A stretch of 64,000 nucleotides of DNA, taken from NCBI GenBank assembly GCA_016183425.1, contig JACPEP010000001.1, positions 1 through 64,000 on the forward strand, written 5' to 3'. The stretch is from Chloroflexota bacterium. Its GTDB lineage: Bacteria; Chloroflexota; Dehalococcoidia; JACPEP01. Below the pieces are notes generated by a model. That model did no database searches. It was given only the letters and a program-made list of their open reading frames with translations, and was not told the origin of the DNA. Position numbers and translations under genes: made by a program. This document shows positions 8,091 through 16,777 of the stretch, piece by piece. Numbering within the stretch: the first letter of the stretch is position 1; every line of letters starts with the position of its first letter.

Positions 8091-10038
8091 GGCTCTCTTC
8101 CTCCGTCGGTGCTGAGGGGGGGAAAGAAGATGCCTCTTTGAAAAGCTTCCTCAGAAAGGCTGCCAGTTCCTCGTCCATGATCTCTACCAGCCCCGATATG
8201 TCGGTGGCCTGAGCCACCTGCAAGAAACGTTCCCTGTCGCCCTGGCCGCGGTAAGCCAGAATATGATGCGCAATCTGGCGGCTGAGGCGCCGTTGTTGTT
8301 GTCTCAGGGCTGCCTCAATCTCTTCCAAAAGGTTGGTCACCCGCTCTCGGGGCACACTATCCGTCAATGTCAGATGACAGTGCCCACAGAGAGCGCTTCG
8401 CTGTAGGTCGGGGAGTGGGATGGGACACACCGGAACGCCCAAAGATTCATAGCTGGCCAGGGCAGATTCCGCCAGAGGCGCTCCCAACTCAACCACCGAG
8501 TTCAGATGCTTCAGGGCGGCGACCAATCCCTGGGCCGCCGCCAAAGCGCGGTTAAGGACGGCCTGTTCCTGATGGTAGTGACGGTGGTGTCGCTGATATG
8601 CCTCACTGTATCGGGCCCGAAACCACTGAAAGAGACTATCCAGGCTGGGCCATAAATGGGGATTGGCCTCCAAGTTGGCCAGGGTCAACTGCCCCAGGAG
8701 CGACGCCTTATCCAGATATAGCTCCTCATCTTTCTCATCCACCACCGCCTCTTCCAGGTAGGCCCTCGCCTTACCCGCCTCTCGGACGAAGGGAGCTATC
8801 TTGTGCCAGCGGCGCACCCGGGCCACATCCTCGGCCAAGCCCTGGGGCGAAGGATACATCTCCTTGGCTTCTATATAGAAACGGAGGCTGGAGGGGCTGG
8901 CCGCCAGCTCACTTATTCGTTTCAGAACGGCCCTATCCATCTCTCCCCAGGGAAGATGGCCCACTACCTCTCCAACCTGGAGTGAGGTCTCCCTTAGCTC
9001 CGAGAGGGCATGATGAAATCGCTCTTCTTCATGCGCTATCTCCTCCTCGCTGGAGAAGGACGTGAGGTCAGGCAAAACAACGGCGATAAAAGGCTGCATG
9101 GTACGCCACAAAAGGGGGCTGCTGTAACATACCCATTGAAAGCTGTCCTCCAGGCAGTCCATCCAGGAGTAGCGTGATACCTGATGCTGATTGAGCCTTT
9201 TTTCTCCGGCGCGTCCGCCCCGAAGCTCCGTGGACGGATGGCCGTAGGCGACAAAGGCCAGAAGGAAAAGGGAGATGGCTGGACAGGTCAGCCCGTAATG
9301 GCAGGCCAGTTCCCGATACAGCGGCCCCAGGGGGAGAACACCCCCCTCCCGTATCAGCTTCTCCTCCAAGATGGGAAATACGGGGCACCGGGCAGGATCG
9401 AAGGCTTGGGGATGAAGGGGGGTGGTCAACCCCAAACCAAGGGCAAAGCCTTCCAACTCCACAGAAAGGGGTATTTCTCGGGCCAGGAGGGCGCGAAAGA
9501 GCTGCTCCGCGTCTGGAGAAGAAAAAGGCCGGGGGAAGGATGAAGTGTCCACTAGCACCTGATGGTGGGCACCATCCAGCGCCTGAGCCAAGAGGTGGGC
9601 CAGGTGCGTTCCCTCTATTTGCGTCGGCCACAATTGAAGAGTAGAGCCGCCCCCGGCGACGATATGCCCCTCCCGCAGCCGCCCCAGGAGGTGTTTCCAC
9701 CTTGGCGGCAGGGGCAGCCCCTTCGTCCCGGCAACGGGTAGCCGATACGGGGCGGCCGCCTTACCCATGGCCCGCTGGGGAGCCGCAGCCAGTGTTCCTG
9801 AGGCGCAAGGGATATAGAGGATCACCCGAGGGTCAGCAATATCCTGGGGCAAGATATCCTGGGGCTGGGTTAAAAGCACGAGACGGAAGTGGGTATCCTT
9901 CTCCTGGATGTCCCCTAATTGAGGATGCCAGGCGTCGGCCACTACCAACTGGCCGGGGTATTGCATGCCTCTGTGTTCTATAGACCATCTCAGGGCACTG
10001 CCATCTGTGCCATCAGGAGGAGGGGAACTCCGGGCCAT
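8083..10038 (-). CDS. 651-residue protein of unknown family in a polysaccharide operon
   Basis: ATG start six bases after the stop of the GT2 gene; its 3' end overlaps the sugar transferase start. No signal peptide or membrane helix is evident, so it is probably cytoplasmic. The C-terminal third is long helical and Gln/Arg/Glu-rich, possibly coiled, and contains one CGHCHL motif that could bind zinc; the motif formally matches CxxCH, but without export it is unlikely to carry heme. The N-terminal half has hydrophobic strands (RVILYIPCA, HQVLVDTSS). I recognise no enzyme signature. Tight coupling to glycan genes on both sides suggests a role in the same process. Confidence 0.8.
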   Translation of the reverse strand: MARSSPPPDGTDGSALRWSIEHRGMQYPGQLVVADAWHPQLGDIQEKDTHFRLVLLTQPQDILPQDIADPRVILYIPCASGTLAAAPQRAMGKAAAPYRLPVAGTKGLPLPPRWKHLLGRLREGHIVAGGGSTLQLWPTQIEGTHLAHLLAQALDGAHHQVLVDTSSFPRPFSSPDAEQLFRALLAREIPLSVELEGFALGLGLTTPLHPQAFDPARCPVFPILEEKLIREGGVLPLGPLYRELACHYGLTCPAISLFLLAFVAYGHPSTELRGGRAGEKRLNQHQVSRYSWMDCLEDSFQWVCYSSPLLWRTMQPFIAVVLPDLTSFSSEEEIAHEEERFHHALSELRETSLQVGEVVGHLPWGEMDRAVLKRISELAASPSSLRFYIEAKEMYPSPQGLAEDVARVRRWHKIAPFVREAGKARAYLEEAVVDEKDEELYLDKASLLGQLTLANLEANPHLWPSLDSLFQWFRARYSEAYQRHHRHYHQEQAVLNRALAAAQGLVAALKHLNSVVELGAPLAESALASYESLGVPVCPIPLPDLQRSALCGHCHLTLTDSVPRERVTNLLEEIEAALRQQQRRLSRQIAHHILAYRGQGDRERFLQVAQATDISGLVEIMDEELAAFLRKLFKEASSFPPSAPTEEESHG

Positions 10039-10044
10039 GCTAGA

Positions 10045-10935
10045 TCAACCTCCCTGCCAGAGGCGAGGGGGACGCAACAGGCTCGCCAGATAAGCCATCG
10101 CTCCGCGTCCGTAGATGGCGGCGACGATAAGCCACCCCAGAAGGAAAAAGGTGCTTCGGGCGTAGTGCTTACGGTAGAAAATATGCATCGCCCGGTAGAA
10201 CTCCCAGGTGGCCCTCAGGCGGTGGCGGCGGCTGCTCTCCCCTTTATAGTGGATCACTGTCACTTTCGGATAGTAGACCACCTTCCATCCCTTAGCCTTG
10301 ATACGGAAGGCCCAGTCCAGGTCCTCGCCGTAGAGAAAGAAGCTTTCGTCCAGAAAACCCACCTGGCGGATGGCCTCCCCACGAACCATCATACATGCAC
10401 CCACCACAGAGTCCACCGCCGCCGTCTGGTCCGGGTTCAGGTAAGTGAGATTGTAGCGGGCGAAGCGTCGGCTCTGGGGAAACCTTTTGCTCAGGCCCAG
10501 CATCCTGTAGAAGGATACGGCGGGGGAAGGGAAACTGCGGCGGCAGGCCAGGTCCAGGCTACCGTCGGGGCGCACCAGCTTTGGCCCCAGGATTCCCACT
10601 TGGGGGTTGGTCTCCATGAAGTGCCACATATCGTACAAAGCATAGGGCGGCAGGATGGTATCCGGGTTGAGAAGAAGGATGTAGGACGAGGGGTGGGGAG
10701 GTAGCTCCATCAGGGCCAGGTTGTTGGCCCAGGCGTATCCCCGGTTGGTAGCGCTCTCGATGAGGTGGGTCTGGGGGAACTCTTCCCTTACCATGGCGGC
10801 GCTTCCATCCTGGGAGGCGTTGTCCACCACCCAAACCTCTGGAGCCACCCCCCGGCTCTGATATAAGGAAATAAGACACTGCCTAAGTAGGGAAGCTACA
10901 TTGTAGCTGACGATGACTATGTACAGGTTCGGCAT
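10045..10935 (-). CDS. glycosyltransferase family 2, membrane associated
   Basis: Transfers a sugar from a nucleotide donor to a growing glycan. Starting at ATG 10935 (the frame is open further upstream, but the family begins here with LYIVIVSYN), it shows GT2 landmarks: [10 protein letters not shown] for nucleotide binding, LLLNPDT as the DxD-like metal motif, and [18 protein letters not shown] with the ED acceptor/base motif typical of rhamnosyltransferase-like GT2 enzymes. A C-terminal hydrophobic helix ([14 protein letters not shown]) probably anchors it. It is the first gene of the minus-strand polysaccharide operon. Confidence 0.93.
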   Translation of the reverse strand: MPNLYIVIVSYNVASLLRQCLISLYQSRGVAPEVWVVDNASQDGSAAMVREEFPQTHLIESATNRGYAWANNLALMELPPHPSSYILLLNPDTILPPYALYDMWHFMETNPQVGILGPKLVRPDGSLDLACRRSFPSPAVSFYRMLGLSKRFPQSRRFARYNLTYLNPDQTAAVDSVVGACMMVRGEAIRQVGFLDESFFLYGEDLDWAFRIKAKGWKVVYYPKVTVIHYKGESSRRHRLRATWEFYRAMHIFYRKHYARSTFFLLGWLIVAAIYGRGAMAYLASLLRPPRLWQGG

Positions 10936-11131
10936 CCTGGGTGGATTATACCGCAGAGACGTTTCCGTCGCAAAGAGGGAAAGATAGAGGGCGTTGAGCA
11001 ACGCTTTTCGACCATCCCCCAGACCCCCCATCAACGGGGCTTCGCCCCCTCGTCCGCCTATGGCGGATTAAACGGTCTCAAAGACAGTTTATTTATGCCT
11101 CCCACTGAAGGGAAGGGAAAGACGAGGTGGA

Positions 11132-11156
11132 CCAACCCTTGACCTAAAAGGGTTGG
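11132..11156. repeat. inverted repeat between divergently placed operon ends
   Basis: CCAACCCTT and AAGGGTTGG separated by seven bases form a nine-base-pair hairpin between the start of the polysaccharide operon and the end of the next minus-strand operon. No clear T run follows on either strand, so terminator function is uncertain. A second small hairpin (GGGGCTTCGCCCC) lies at about 11036-11048. Confidence 0.45.
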
Positions 11157-11187
11157 GTAGCTTCAGTAGGGTCTTCCCCCCGCTTGG

Positions 11188-12321
11188 TCAGCCACCCCCC
11201 GTCAACCGTTTTCTATCCTCCTCCAACCAGGCGGCCTCCACCAAGGCCCAGAGGCCGCCGGAGACCAGAGAGTGCCCCCCCAGAACTACGGGCAATGGAG
11301 CCTCCAGGGCGCCCTCCGTGAACTCTCGCACCATAGGGTCTTTTATTTCGCGGACCTGGCCCAGGTCAGAGTAGTAGCGGTCGGGGCCGGAAGGATGAAG
11401 GCCCAGATGTCCAAAGACGACCCGGCTATCTATGAAGACGGCGTCTCCCAGTTGGGCCAGGGTTCGGAAGAAGGCGGCGGTACCCACCTGCTGAAGGTAG
11501 AATCCCAGGAGGGAGCGCACCTCGCCCCGCTCCTCACGGCCCTCTGCCCCCATCCCCCGCTCCTCAGAAAAAAAGCGCACCCGGCAGGCAGTTTCCTTCT
11601 CCAGGTAGGCCCAGAGGTGGCTTCCCACTCGCCCTGCCACCACCACCTGCCCCAGGGGGTCGGTGAAGGAGGCCATGGCCCGGCGGAGAGGTGTTGTGTC
11701 TAAAGCCGCCTGATCCAGGAAGGTCCTCAAGTGCGGCCCCGTCCCGGGATGGAGGCTGAGGATGAGAAGGTCGGTGGGGGTATCTACGTCCAGTTGAGTG
11801 GCGGCATTGCGAGGTAAGGAGACATCCTTGAGCCCCCCCTGGCGGCTGAGGAGGAAGGCCAAAGGGTTGTCCCGCTGGGGAAGAGGGATGGTGCTCAAAG
11901 CGGAGCCAGGGGTGAATGCCACCAGGTCTGCGGAGTAGAGGTTGTTAGTAATGACCGTGTTTTCTGCCTTGCCCAGTTGCTGGGCGACCTCCGCCAGGCC
12001 TTGGGTTCCCAGTAGGGGGAGGCCGCCGCCCCCCATGTAGAAGGGGCGCTCTACATGGTATTTTTCAATAACCTCCCGCAGACGCTGCCCCAGGTGGAAG
12101 GGCGCCCCTCCCGGGTCTATCTCAACCTCCGTCCCGGGCGGTAGCCCCTGGGCCATGGCCGGCTGGTTGGTGACCAGTATGAAGCCGTGAAAGGCGTCCG
12201 TCTCTACAGCCTGCTCAAGGATATCCCTGACTATGGCTCCCTGGGCTTCAAGGAGCATCTCTTCCACCGGACTGCCCCCGCTGCCGCCCACAAAGAGGAT
12301 CAGAATCGCCTTAGCTACCAT
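11188..12321 (-). CDS. nucleotidyltransferase-like protein with extra C-terminal domain
   Basis: The N-terminal part (about 1-200) resembles the MobA/CofC-like nucleotidyltransferase fold: AILILFVGGSGGSPVEEMLL at the start in place of a classical Gly-rich loop, a GFILVTNQP strand, NTVITNNLYSADLV mid-domain, and LDVDTPTDLLIL where CofC-like enzymes have their DTP motif. The loop lacks the usual basic residue, so activity is doubtful. The C-terminal half (about 200-377) looks like a separate mixed domain with no motif I can name (FIDSRVVFGHLGLHPSGPDR). It is the last gene of an operon with a PfkB kinase. Confidence 0.65.
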   Translation of the reverse strand: MVAKAILILFVGGSGGSPVEEMLLEAQGAIVRDILEQAVETDAFHGFILVTNQPAMAQGLPPGTEVEIDPGGAPFHLGQRLREVIEKYHVERPFYMGGGGLPLLGTQGLAEVAQQLGKAENTVITNNLYSADLVAFTPGSALSTIPLPQRDNPLAFLLSRQGGLKDVSLPRNAATQLDVDTPTDLLILSLHPGTGPHLRTFLDQAALDTTPLRRAMASFTDPLGQVVVAGRVGSHLWAYLEKETACRVRFFSEERGMGAEGREERGEVRSLLGFYLQQVGTAAFFRTLAQLGDAVFIDSRVVFGHLGLHPSGPDRYYSDLGQVREIKDPMVREFTEGALEAPLPVVLGGHSLVSGGLWALVEAAWLEEDRKRLTGGG

Positions 12322-12350
12322 CTGTCTGTAACCAGTAAGAGTCCAAAGGA

Positions 12351-13280
12351 CTATAAGGAATAGACCTGCACCTGGGGGAAGAGTCTTTCCACGTCTTGTC
12401 TACGGCATAGCTGAGTCCCGGGGATAAGGCAGGTGGCGGCGGCGGCCGCCGTCCCCAGGCGAAGGCCCTCCACCAGAGAGCCTCCCTGGTTCAGTACCAG
12501 CACCATCCCCGCCACCAGGGCGTCACCACTTCCGGCCGGACTGGCCCCCTCCACTTTAGGGGGTATTGCTCGCCACCGGCCCTGGTCGCTGATGGCGATG
12601 GCCCCCTCCTCCCCCAGAGACACCACCACCACCGGAATGCCGTTGTCGTGCACCTCCTCCGCCCCTTTGAGAATGTCATCCAACGTCCTTAGCTCCCTTT
12701 TCAGCAGCCTCTGGAGCTCTCGCCGATTGGGTTTAACCAGGTATGGCTTGGCTGTCAATCCCTGGGACAACGCTTCGCCGTCGGCGTCCAAGACGACGTA
12801 GCTCTTCCTATTCTTGGCGTAAAGAACGATATCGGCGTAGATGGAGGGGGGGATGGGGGGGGGGATACTCCCTCCCACCACCAGCCAGTTCCCTGGCCTC
12901 AGGTACTTCTTGATGCGCCGGTGCAGGCCGGCGACGTGCTGGGAGGCGATCTCCGGCCCCCGCTCATTGATGGCGGTGCGGATATTGCTGTCGGCGTGGA
13001 TGACAGTGATGTTAGTGCGCGTCTGCCCGGGCACATGAATGAAGTCCTCGAAGATGCCCTGCTCTTTCAGGTCATGCTCGATAAACCTTCCTAGGCCTCC
13101 GGCCACGAAGCCCAAGGCCAGGCTCTCGTGCCCCAGGGTGTGAATGACCCGGGAAACGTTGATACCTTTGCCCCCGGGGTCAGTGCGACTCTGGGTAACC
13201 CGGTTGGTATCCCCCAGAACCAGACTGTCCACAACCACGGTGTGGTCTATGGCTGGGTTTAAGGTCAGGGTAATAATCAT
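12351..13280 (-). CDS. 1-phosphofructokinase-type PfkB family sugar kinase
   Basis: Phosphorylates a sugar phosphate using ATP. At 309 residues it fits 1-phosphofructokinase (FruK) and tagatose-6-phosphate kinase. It begins MIITLTLNPAIDHTV as this subfamily does, carries the N-terminal PfkB signature GGKGINVSRVIHTLG, and near residue 250 the C-terminal signature PAGSGDALVAGM with the catalytic Asp. No PTS or fructose transporter is nearby, so the substrate is open. Its start overlaps the stop of the methyltransferase gene (ATGA). Confidence 0.9.
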   Translation of the reverse strand: MIITLTLNPAIDHTVVVDSLVLGDTNRVTQSRTDPGGKGINVSRVIHTLGHESLALGFVAGGLGRFIEHDLKEQGIFEDFIHVPGQTRTNITVIHADSNIRTAINERGPEIASQHVAGLHRRIKKYLRPGNWLVVGGSIPPPIPPSIYADIVLYAKNRKSYVVLDADGEALSQGLTAKPYLVKPNRRELQRLLKRELRTLDDILKGAEEVHDNGIPVVVVSLGEEGAIAISDQGRWRAIPPKVEGASPAGSGDALVAGMVLVLNQGGSLVEGLRLGTAAAAATCLIPGTQLCRRQDVERLFPQVQVYSL

Positions 13281-13918
13281 GGGGCGTCTTCCCTACCCCG
13301 TCGCCCTTCGATAAGCCGAACTAAAGGACCCATGACGGTGACCGCCACTTCGGGCACGCTTTCTCTTACCCTGACAACGGTATCCCGATTTATATTGTCG
13401 CCAAAAGTAAATTTCATCAAGGGATTGAGCAGGTCCTGGAGCCACCCTATAAGGAGATGGGAGCTCCGCACATGTTCCAATAGAACGATGGTGCCCTTTG
13501 GCCGGCAAACTCGCTTCACCTCAGCCAGGCCAAGAACGGGATCGGCCACGGAGCAAAAGACAAAAGAAGCGGCCACTGCATCGAAGATGCCATCGGCCAG
13601 GGCCAGATGCTCAGCATCCATAAGCAGCAGGTCTACCGCCATCCCTTCCCGGTGCCGCCTCTCCTTGGCCTGCTGCAGCATCTGTGGGCTCAGATCGATG
13701 GCCACCACCCTGGCCTGGGAAGGGTAATGGCTGAAGTTCTTCCCCGTACCTACCCCCACTTCCAGGACGAGGCCACCCCCCACCCGCCGCCACTGCTCCT
13801 GACGCCAGGAGCTAAAGGCCAGCCATTCTAAGGGCCACTCCACCAGGTCATACAGGGGCGCCAGGCGATTATAGCGCCTCTGAACTTTTTTAGCGGGAGC
13901 GCTCCTGGCCTGACCCAC
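13277..13918 (-). CDS. class I SAM-dependent methyltransferase (UbiE/Methyltransf_11-like)
   Basis: A 213-residue Rossmann-fold methyltransferase. Motif I is LVLEVGVGTGKNF, followed by VVAIDLSPQML with the acidic residue that holds the SAM ribose, LLMDAEHLAL, and VCRPKGTIVLLEHV as post-motif strands. The N-terminal sequence YNRLAPLYDLVEW is typical of UbiE-like lipid or quinone methyltransferases, but the substrate cannot be assigned. The start is GTG 13918, overlapping the CooC gene by 29 bases. Confidence 0.88.
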   Translation of the reverse strand: MGQARSAPAKKVQRRYNRLAPLYDLVEWPLEWLAFSSWRQEQWRRVGGGLVLEVGVGTGKNFSHYPSQARVVAIDLSPQMLQQAKERRHREGMAVDLLLMDAEHLALADGIFDAVAASFVFCSVADPVLGLAEVKRVCRPKGTIVLLEHVRSSHLLIGWLQDLLNPLMKFTFGDNINRDTVVRVRESVPEVAVTVMGPLVRLIEGRRGREDAP

Positions 13919-14699
13919 CAGTGCCTTCTCCCGCGGATACCTTCGCCTTCGTTAGCCCCAGGCGAAGAAGAATATCTTCTATAGCAGCCTGGAGGGGGGA
14001 ATCCAGGGGTAGGGGTATAAGGGGGGTTCCTTCCTCGTCCCGCCGCGCAATCTCTTCCTCCTCCTCCAGGATAGCAATCAGCTCCAGGGAGTTGGCTTGC
14101 TCCATCATCTCCGGCGATAACCTCCGGCGCACCCGATTGATAATTAGGGCCACCCGCCCCACCCTGATGCCCAGCTCCCCTACCAACTCTTTTATGCGCC
14201 GGGCAGCGGTGAGCCCCCTCAGAGAGGGGTCGGAGACCAGCAGGAGGAGGTCGATATCCCCCGATCGCTGACGGCTAAGGTGCTCCATGCCCGCCTCGTT
14301 GTCGATGACCACATAGTCATAGCTATTCACCAGACGCTCCAGGCAGAGACGGAGCATATTGTTGGCGGCGCAGTAGCAGCCCTTGCCCTCCGGCCTGCCC
14401 ATAGCGATGACATCAAAGCCGGGTGTTTCCACCAGGGCCTGGTTGATGCGTACCTCCAGATAGTCTTGCTTGGGCACGCTGGCGTCGAAGCTGCCCTTCC
14501 GGATGCGGTTCAGCATCTCCTCACGAACGTCCCCCACCGTCTCCTCCACCTCCACCCCCAGGGCAGCCGGAAGGTTGGTATTGGGATCCCCATCCACTCC
14601 CAGCACCGTACCCTTTCGAGCCAAAAGGCCGATAATGATGGCTGCCAGGGTGGTCTTCCCCGTCCCCCCCTTGCCTGCCAATGCTATGACTATGCCCAC
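13890..14699 (-). CDS. cooC: CooC-type nickel-insertion ATPase (MinD/ParA family)
   Basis: The product matches ATPases that mature carbon monoxide dehydrogenase by loading nickel. It has the deviant Walker A motif AGKGGTGKTTLAA, GVDGDPNTNLPAALG, and the CooC-specific metal site GKGCYCAANNM (CxC). I place the start at GTG 14699 because GGAGAGGAGG lies just upstream; the longer frame has no better site. No CO dehydrogenase gene is in the window, so its client must lie elsewhere. First gene of its operon. Confidence 0.88.
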   Translation of the reverse strand: MGIVIALAGKGGTGKTTLAAIIIGLLARKGTVLGVDGDPNTNLPAALGVEVEETVGDVREEMLNRIRKGSFDASVPKQDYLEVRINQALVETPGFDVIAMGRPEGKGCYCAANNMLRLCLERLVNSYDYVVIDNEAGMEHLSRQRSGDIDLLLLVSDPSLRGLTAARRIKELVGELGIRVGRVALIINRVRRRLSPEMMEQANSLELIAILEEEEEIARRDEEGTPLIPLPLDSPLQAAIEDILLRLGLTKAKVSAGEGTGGSGQERSR

Positions 14700-14847
14700 C
14701 GCAACCTCCTCTCCGTCCCTCGGCTCAAGAGAGAAATGGTAACTAAGATAACTACCGGCCAGCCCCGGGGAGCTGACCGGTCTACTTGCCAATATACTGA
14801 GAATATAGCACCTTCTCCTAAGGCCGTCAATTTCATCCCAACTCTTC

Positions 14848-14876
14848 TTGACACAGGGACCGTAGGATGTTACTAT
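14848..14876 (+). promoter_or_regulatory. sigma-70-type promoter upstream of the M20 gene
   Basis: TTGACA (14848-14853), a 17-base spacer and TACTAT (14871-14876), about 65 bases before the M20 start. It lies in the divergent gap to the CooC operon. Confidence 0.55.
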
Positions 14877-14940
14877 CCATCCGATTTCCCAGAGCGGGAC
14901 TGTTCAGTTCTATTCTATTTAATTAGAAAGGAGTTGCTTT

Positions 14941-16320
14941 ATGAGCCCCGAGCAAGAAAGTGTCCTGGTCAAGCCCGTGCCTCTATCTGCCCAGCAAAGG
15001 GAGTGGCTGGAGAAGGCCTGGGCCCAGATAGACCGGGAGCGCCTGACGCGCCTGGCCATGGACATGGTCAATATCCCTAGTCGCACGGGCGAGGAAGCAG
15101 ACCTGGCCCGGTTTATGGTGGATTACATGAATGGTGTGGGGCTGGAGGCTTTCTACCAGCACATAGAAGAGCGGCGGGGGAACGCCATCGGTATGATACG
15201 AGGCAGCGGCGAGGGCCCCGACCTCCTCTTCAATGGCCACATGGATACCTCGTGGACGGGGGTGGCGGAGGAGGACTATCCCCTCACCGGACCCCAACGC
15301 CGGGACCTGAAGTCCGAGGCCTATTTGGAGGATGGCAACATCCGGGGCCTGGGGGCGGGGAATATGAAAGGCCCCGACGCCTGTTCGGTGATGGCGGTTG
15401 AGGCGGTGAAGAGGGCTGGTATCCCCTTGAAGGGCACGGCTATGGCCACCCTGGTGTCCGGAGAGATCGAGAAGTGCCAGGTTCAAGGGGCTGTTCGCTC
15501 CTATATGGGTCGCCACTACATGGGGGAAGGCATCGGCTGCGAGTTCATGCTCCTCCACGGTATTCGATCCGACTATGCCATTAACGTGGAGCCCGGCTAC
15601 CAGGTTATCTGGGAGGACTCTGGGCTGTGCTGGTTCAAGGTGCAGATCAAAGGTGTTATGGGATACGTGGGTACCAAGGGCGGCGATATTTACAGAAACG
15701 CCATCGTGGAGGCCACCAAGGTGATAAACGGCCTGGAGGAGTGGGGCCAGGGGTATACCAAGCGGCACCACAAAGGCCTCACCCAGCCCCAGATGGCTAT
15801 TGGCGCTATCGAGGCAGGATGGCCCTACAAGCCGGGGATGATACCGGGCATCTGCAACATCTATATGGATGTGCGCACCAACCCTCGGGATGAGCTCATG
15901 GAGGTTAAGCGCGAGTTTGGAGAGGCCATCCAACGCATCAAGGGCACCAACCCTGGGCTGGAGTGTGACTGGGATATGTACCTTTCTGACCCCGGCTCCA
16001 TGACCGACCCTAATAATTGGATCGTTCAATCTGTCATAAGGGCCTGGGAGCACGTGGAAGGCAAGAAGCACGTCAACGTGTTGGGGAGGAGCGGCTCCAG
16101 CGATACCAACGTCACTCGCCGTTGGGGTATTCCCACGGCCCGCCTGGGCCCCCACGGCAGCATCAGAGAACCCTCCGGCCGACGTTCTTATGGTGAGGCC
16201 TGTGACATCGATCTCATGTATCGGGCCACCAAGTGCTATGTTTACGCCATAATAGACACCTGTACCAGAACCCGGGAAGAGGTGGGTTTGCCGCGGCCCG
16301 GGCCTATCGTTAACCCATAG
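14941..16320 (+). CDS. M20 family metallopeptidase / amidohydrolase (ArgE/DapE-like)
   Basis: A 459-residue member of the M20 group, which removes acyl groups or cleaves small peptides with two metal ions. AAAGGAG precedes ATG 14941. The first metal motif is clear: FNGHMDTSWTG (His-x-Asp). The second, usually DMKGG with a metal-bridging Asp, reads GAGNMKG, with Asn at the bridging position, and the Glu-Glu motif reads SGEIEKC. The dimerisation domain region and the late His motif (LGPHGSIREPSGRRS) are present. The altered metal residues suggest a divergent substrate or a changed metal site, not a textbook deacetylase. Confidence 0.85.
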   Translation: MSPEQESVLVKPVPLSAQQREWLEKAWAQIDRERLTRLAMDMVNIPSRTGEEADLARFMVDYMNGVGLEAFYQHIEERRGNAIGMIRGSGEGPDLLFNGHMDTSWTGVAEEDYPLTGPQRRDLKSEAYLEDGNIRGLGAGNMKGPDACSVMAVEAVKRAGIPLKGTAMATLVSGEIEKCQVQGAVRSYMGRHYMGEGIGCEFMLLHGIRSDYAINVEPGYQVIWEDSGLCWFKVQIKGVMGYVGTKGGDIYRNAIVEATKVINGLEEWGQGYTKRHHKGLTQPQMAIGAIEAGWPYKPGMIPGICNIYMDVRTNPRDELMEVKREFGEAIQRIKGTNPGLECDWDMYLSDPGSMTDPNNWIVQSVIRAWEHVEGKKHVNVLGRSGSSDTNVTRRWGIPTARLGPHGSIREPSGRRSYGEACDIDLMYRATKCYVYAIIDTCTRTREEVGLPRPGPIVNP

Positions 16321-16389
16321 GTTTTAGACAAGTGTAGTATCGAAGGGCTTTCTTATAAAGAGCCTCTTGCAGAAGGAGGGCCAATTTAG

Positions 16390-16740
16390 GTGCTCTGGAC
16401 AACGGATAAAGTTCCCCGCAGTACCCCTGAGGAGGCCAAAGCCAGGCTGGATTCCGACGACAACATAGTTATCTTGGATGTGCGCCGCGCTGAGAGCTAC
16501 GAGAGGCGTCGGATAAGAGGGGCTATTTCCATTCCCTTCGCCCAGCTCAGGGATGAGATGCATCGCATTCCTAAACAGGCACAGGTCATTACCTATTGAA
16601 CATGACCCAATGAGTTTACTAGTGCCCGTGCGGCACATATTTTAGCGCAGAATGGTTATTCCGCAGCCGCCCTGGTGGGAGGGCTTCGGGCCTGGATGAA
16701 CGCTGCCTATCCCACAGAGCCAGAGATGGGCCAGTCCTGA
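16390..16740 (+). CDS. rhodanese-domain protein with two in-frame TGA codons at Cys positions: candidate selenoprotein
   Basis: GTG start with AAGGAGG at 16372-16378. The frame encodes a complete single rhodanese domain: NIVILDVRRAESYERRRIRG, IPFAQLRDEM, then VITY, TGA (16597-16599), Thr, TGA (16603-16605), PNEFTSARAAHILAQNGY and ALVGGLRAWMNAAYPTE, ending at a third, true TGA at 16738-16740. In homologues as I recall them the active-site loop reads YCxCPNExTSAR, so both TGA codons fall exactly on the two cysteines; the second aligns with the catalytic Cys (C-x5-S). Reading both as selenocysteine gives an intact 116-residue sulfurtransferase-type protein. Selenoprotein rhodaneses are known in bacteria. 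The alternative is a pseudogene with two independent nonsense changes at exactly these codons. If UGA is read as stop, the product is a 69-residue fragment without active site. Confidence 0.7.
16622..16636 (+). promoter_or_regulatory. bSECIS-like hairpin downstream of the rhodanese TGA codons
   Basis: GTGCC (16622-16626) pairs with GGCAC (16632-16636) around the loop CGTGC, which has G at its second position. The loop begins 21 bases after the second TGA and 27 after the first, within the distance and loop rules described for bacterial selenocysteine insertion elements. The stem is only five pairs and lies inside coding sequence, so it is supportive but not decisive. Confidence 0.45.
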
Positions 16741-16777
16741 CGACAAAGGGAGAAGTGGGAGGTGGTGGCGGGGGGCC

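Noticed and set aside
14983-16155. A 390-residue reverse-strand frame opposite the M20 gene
   Set aside because: Composition is His/Leu/Gly-rich with no motif, and the plus-strand frame encodes clear M20 motifs, so it is a shadow of a high-GC gene.
16390-16599. Rhodanese as a simple 69-residue protein ending at the first TGA
   Set aside because: Rhodanese similarity continues in the same frame beyond both TGA codons to the end of the domain, so the short product would lack the active site.
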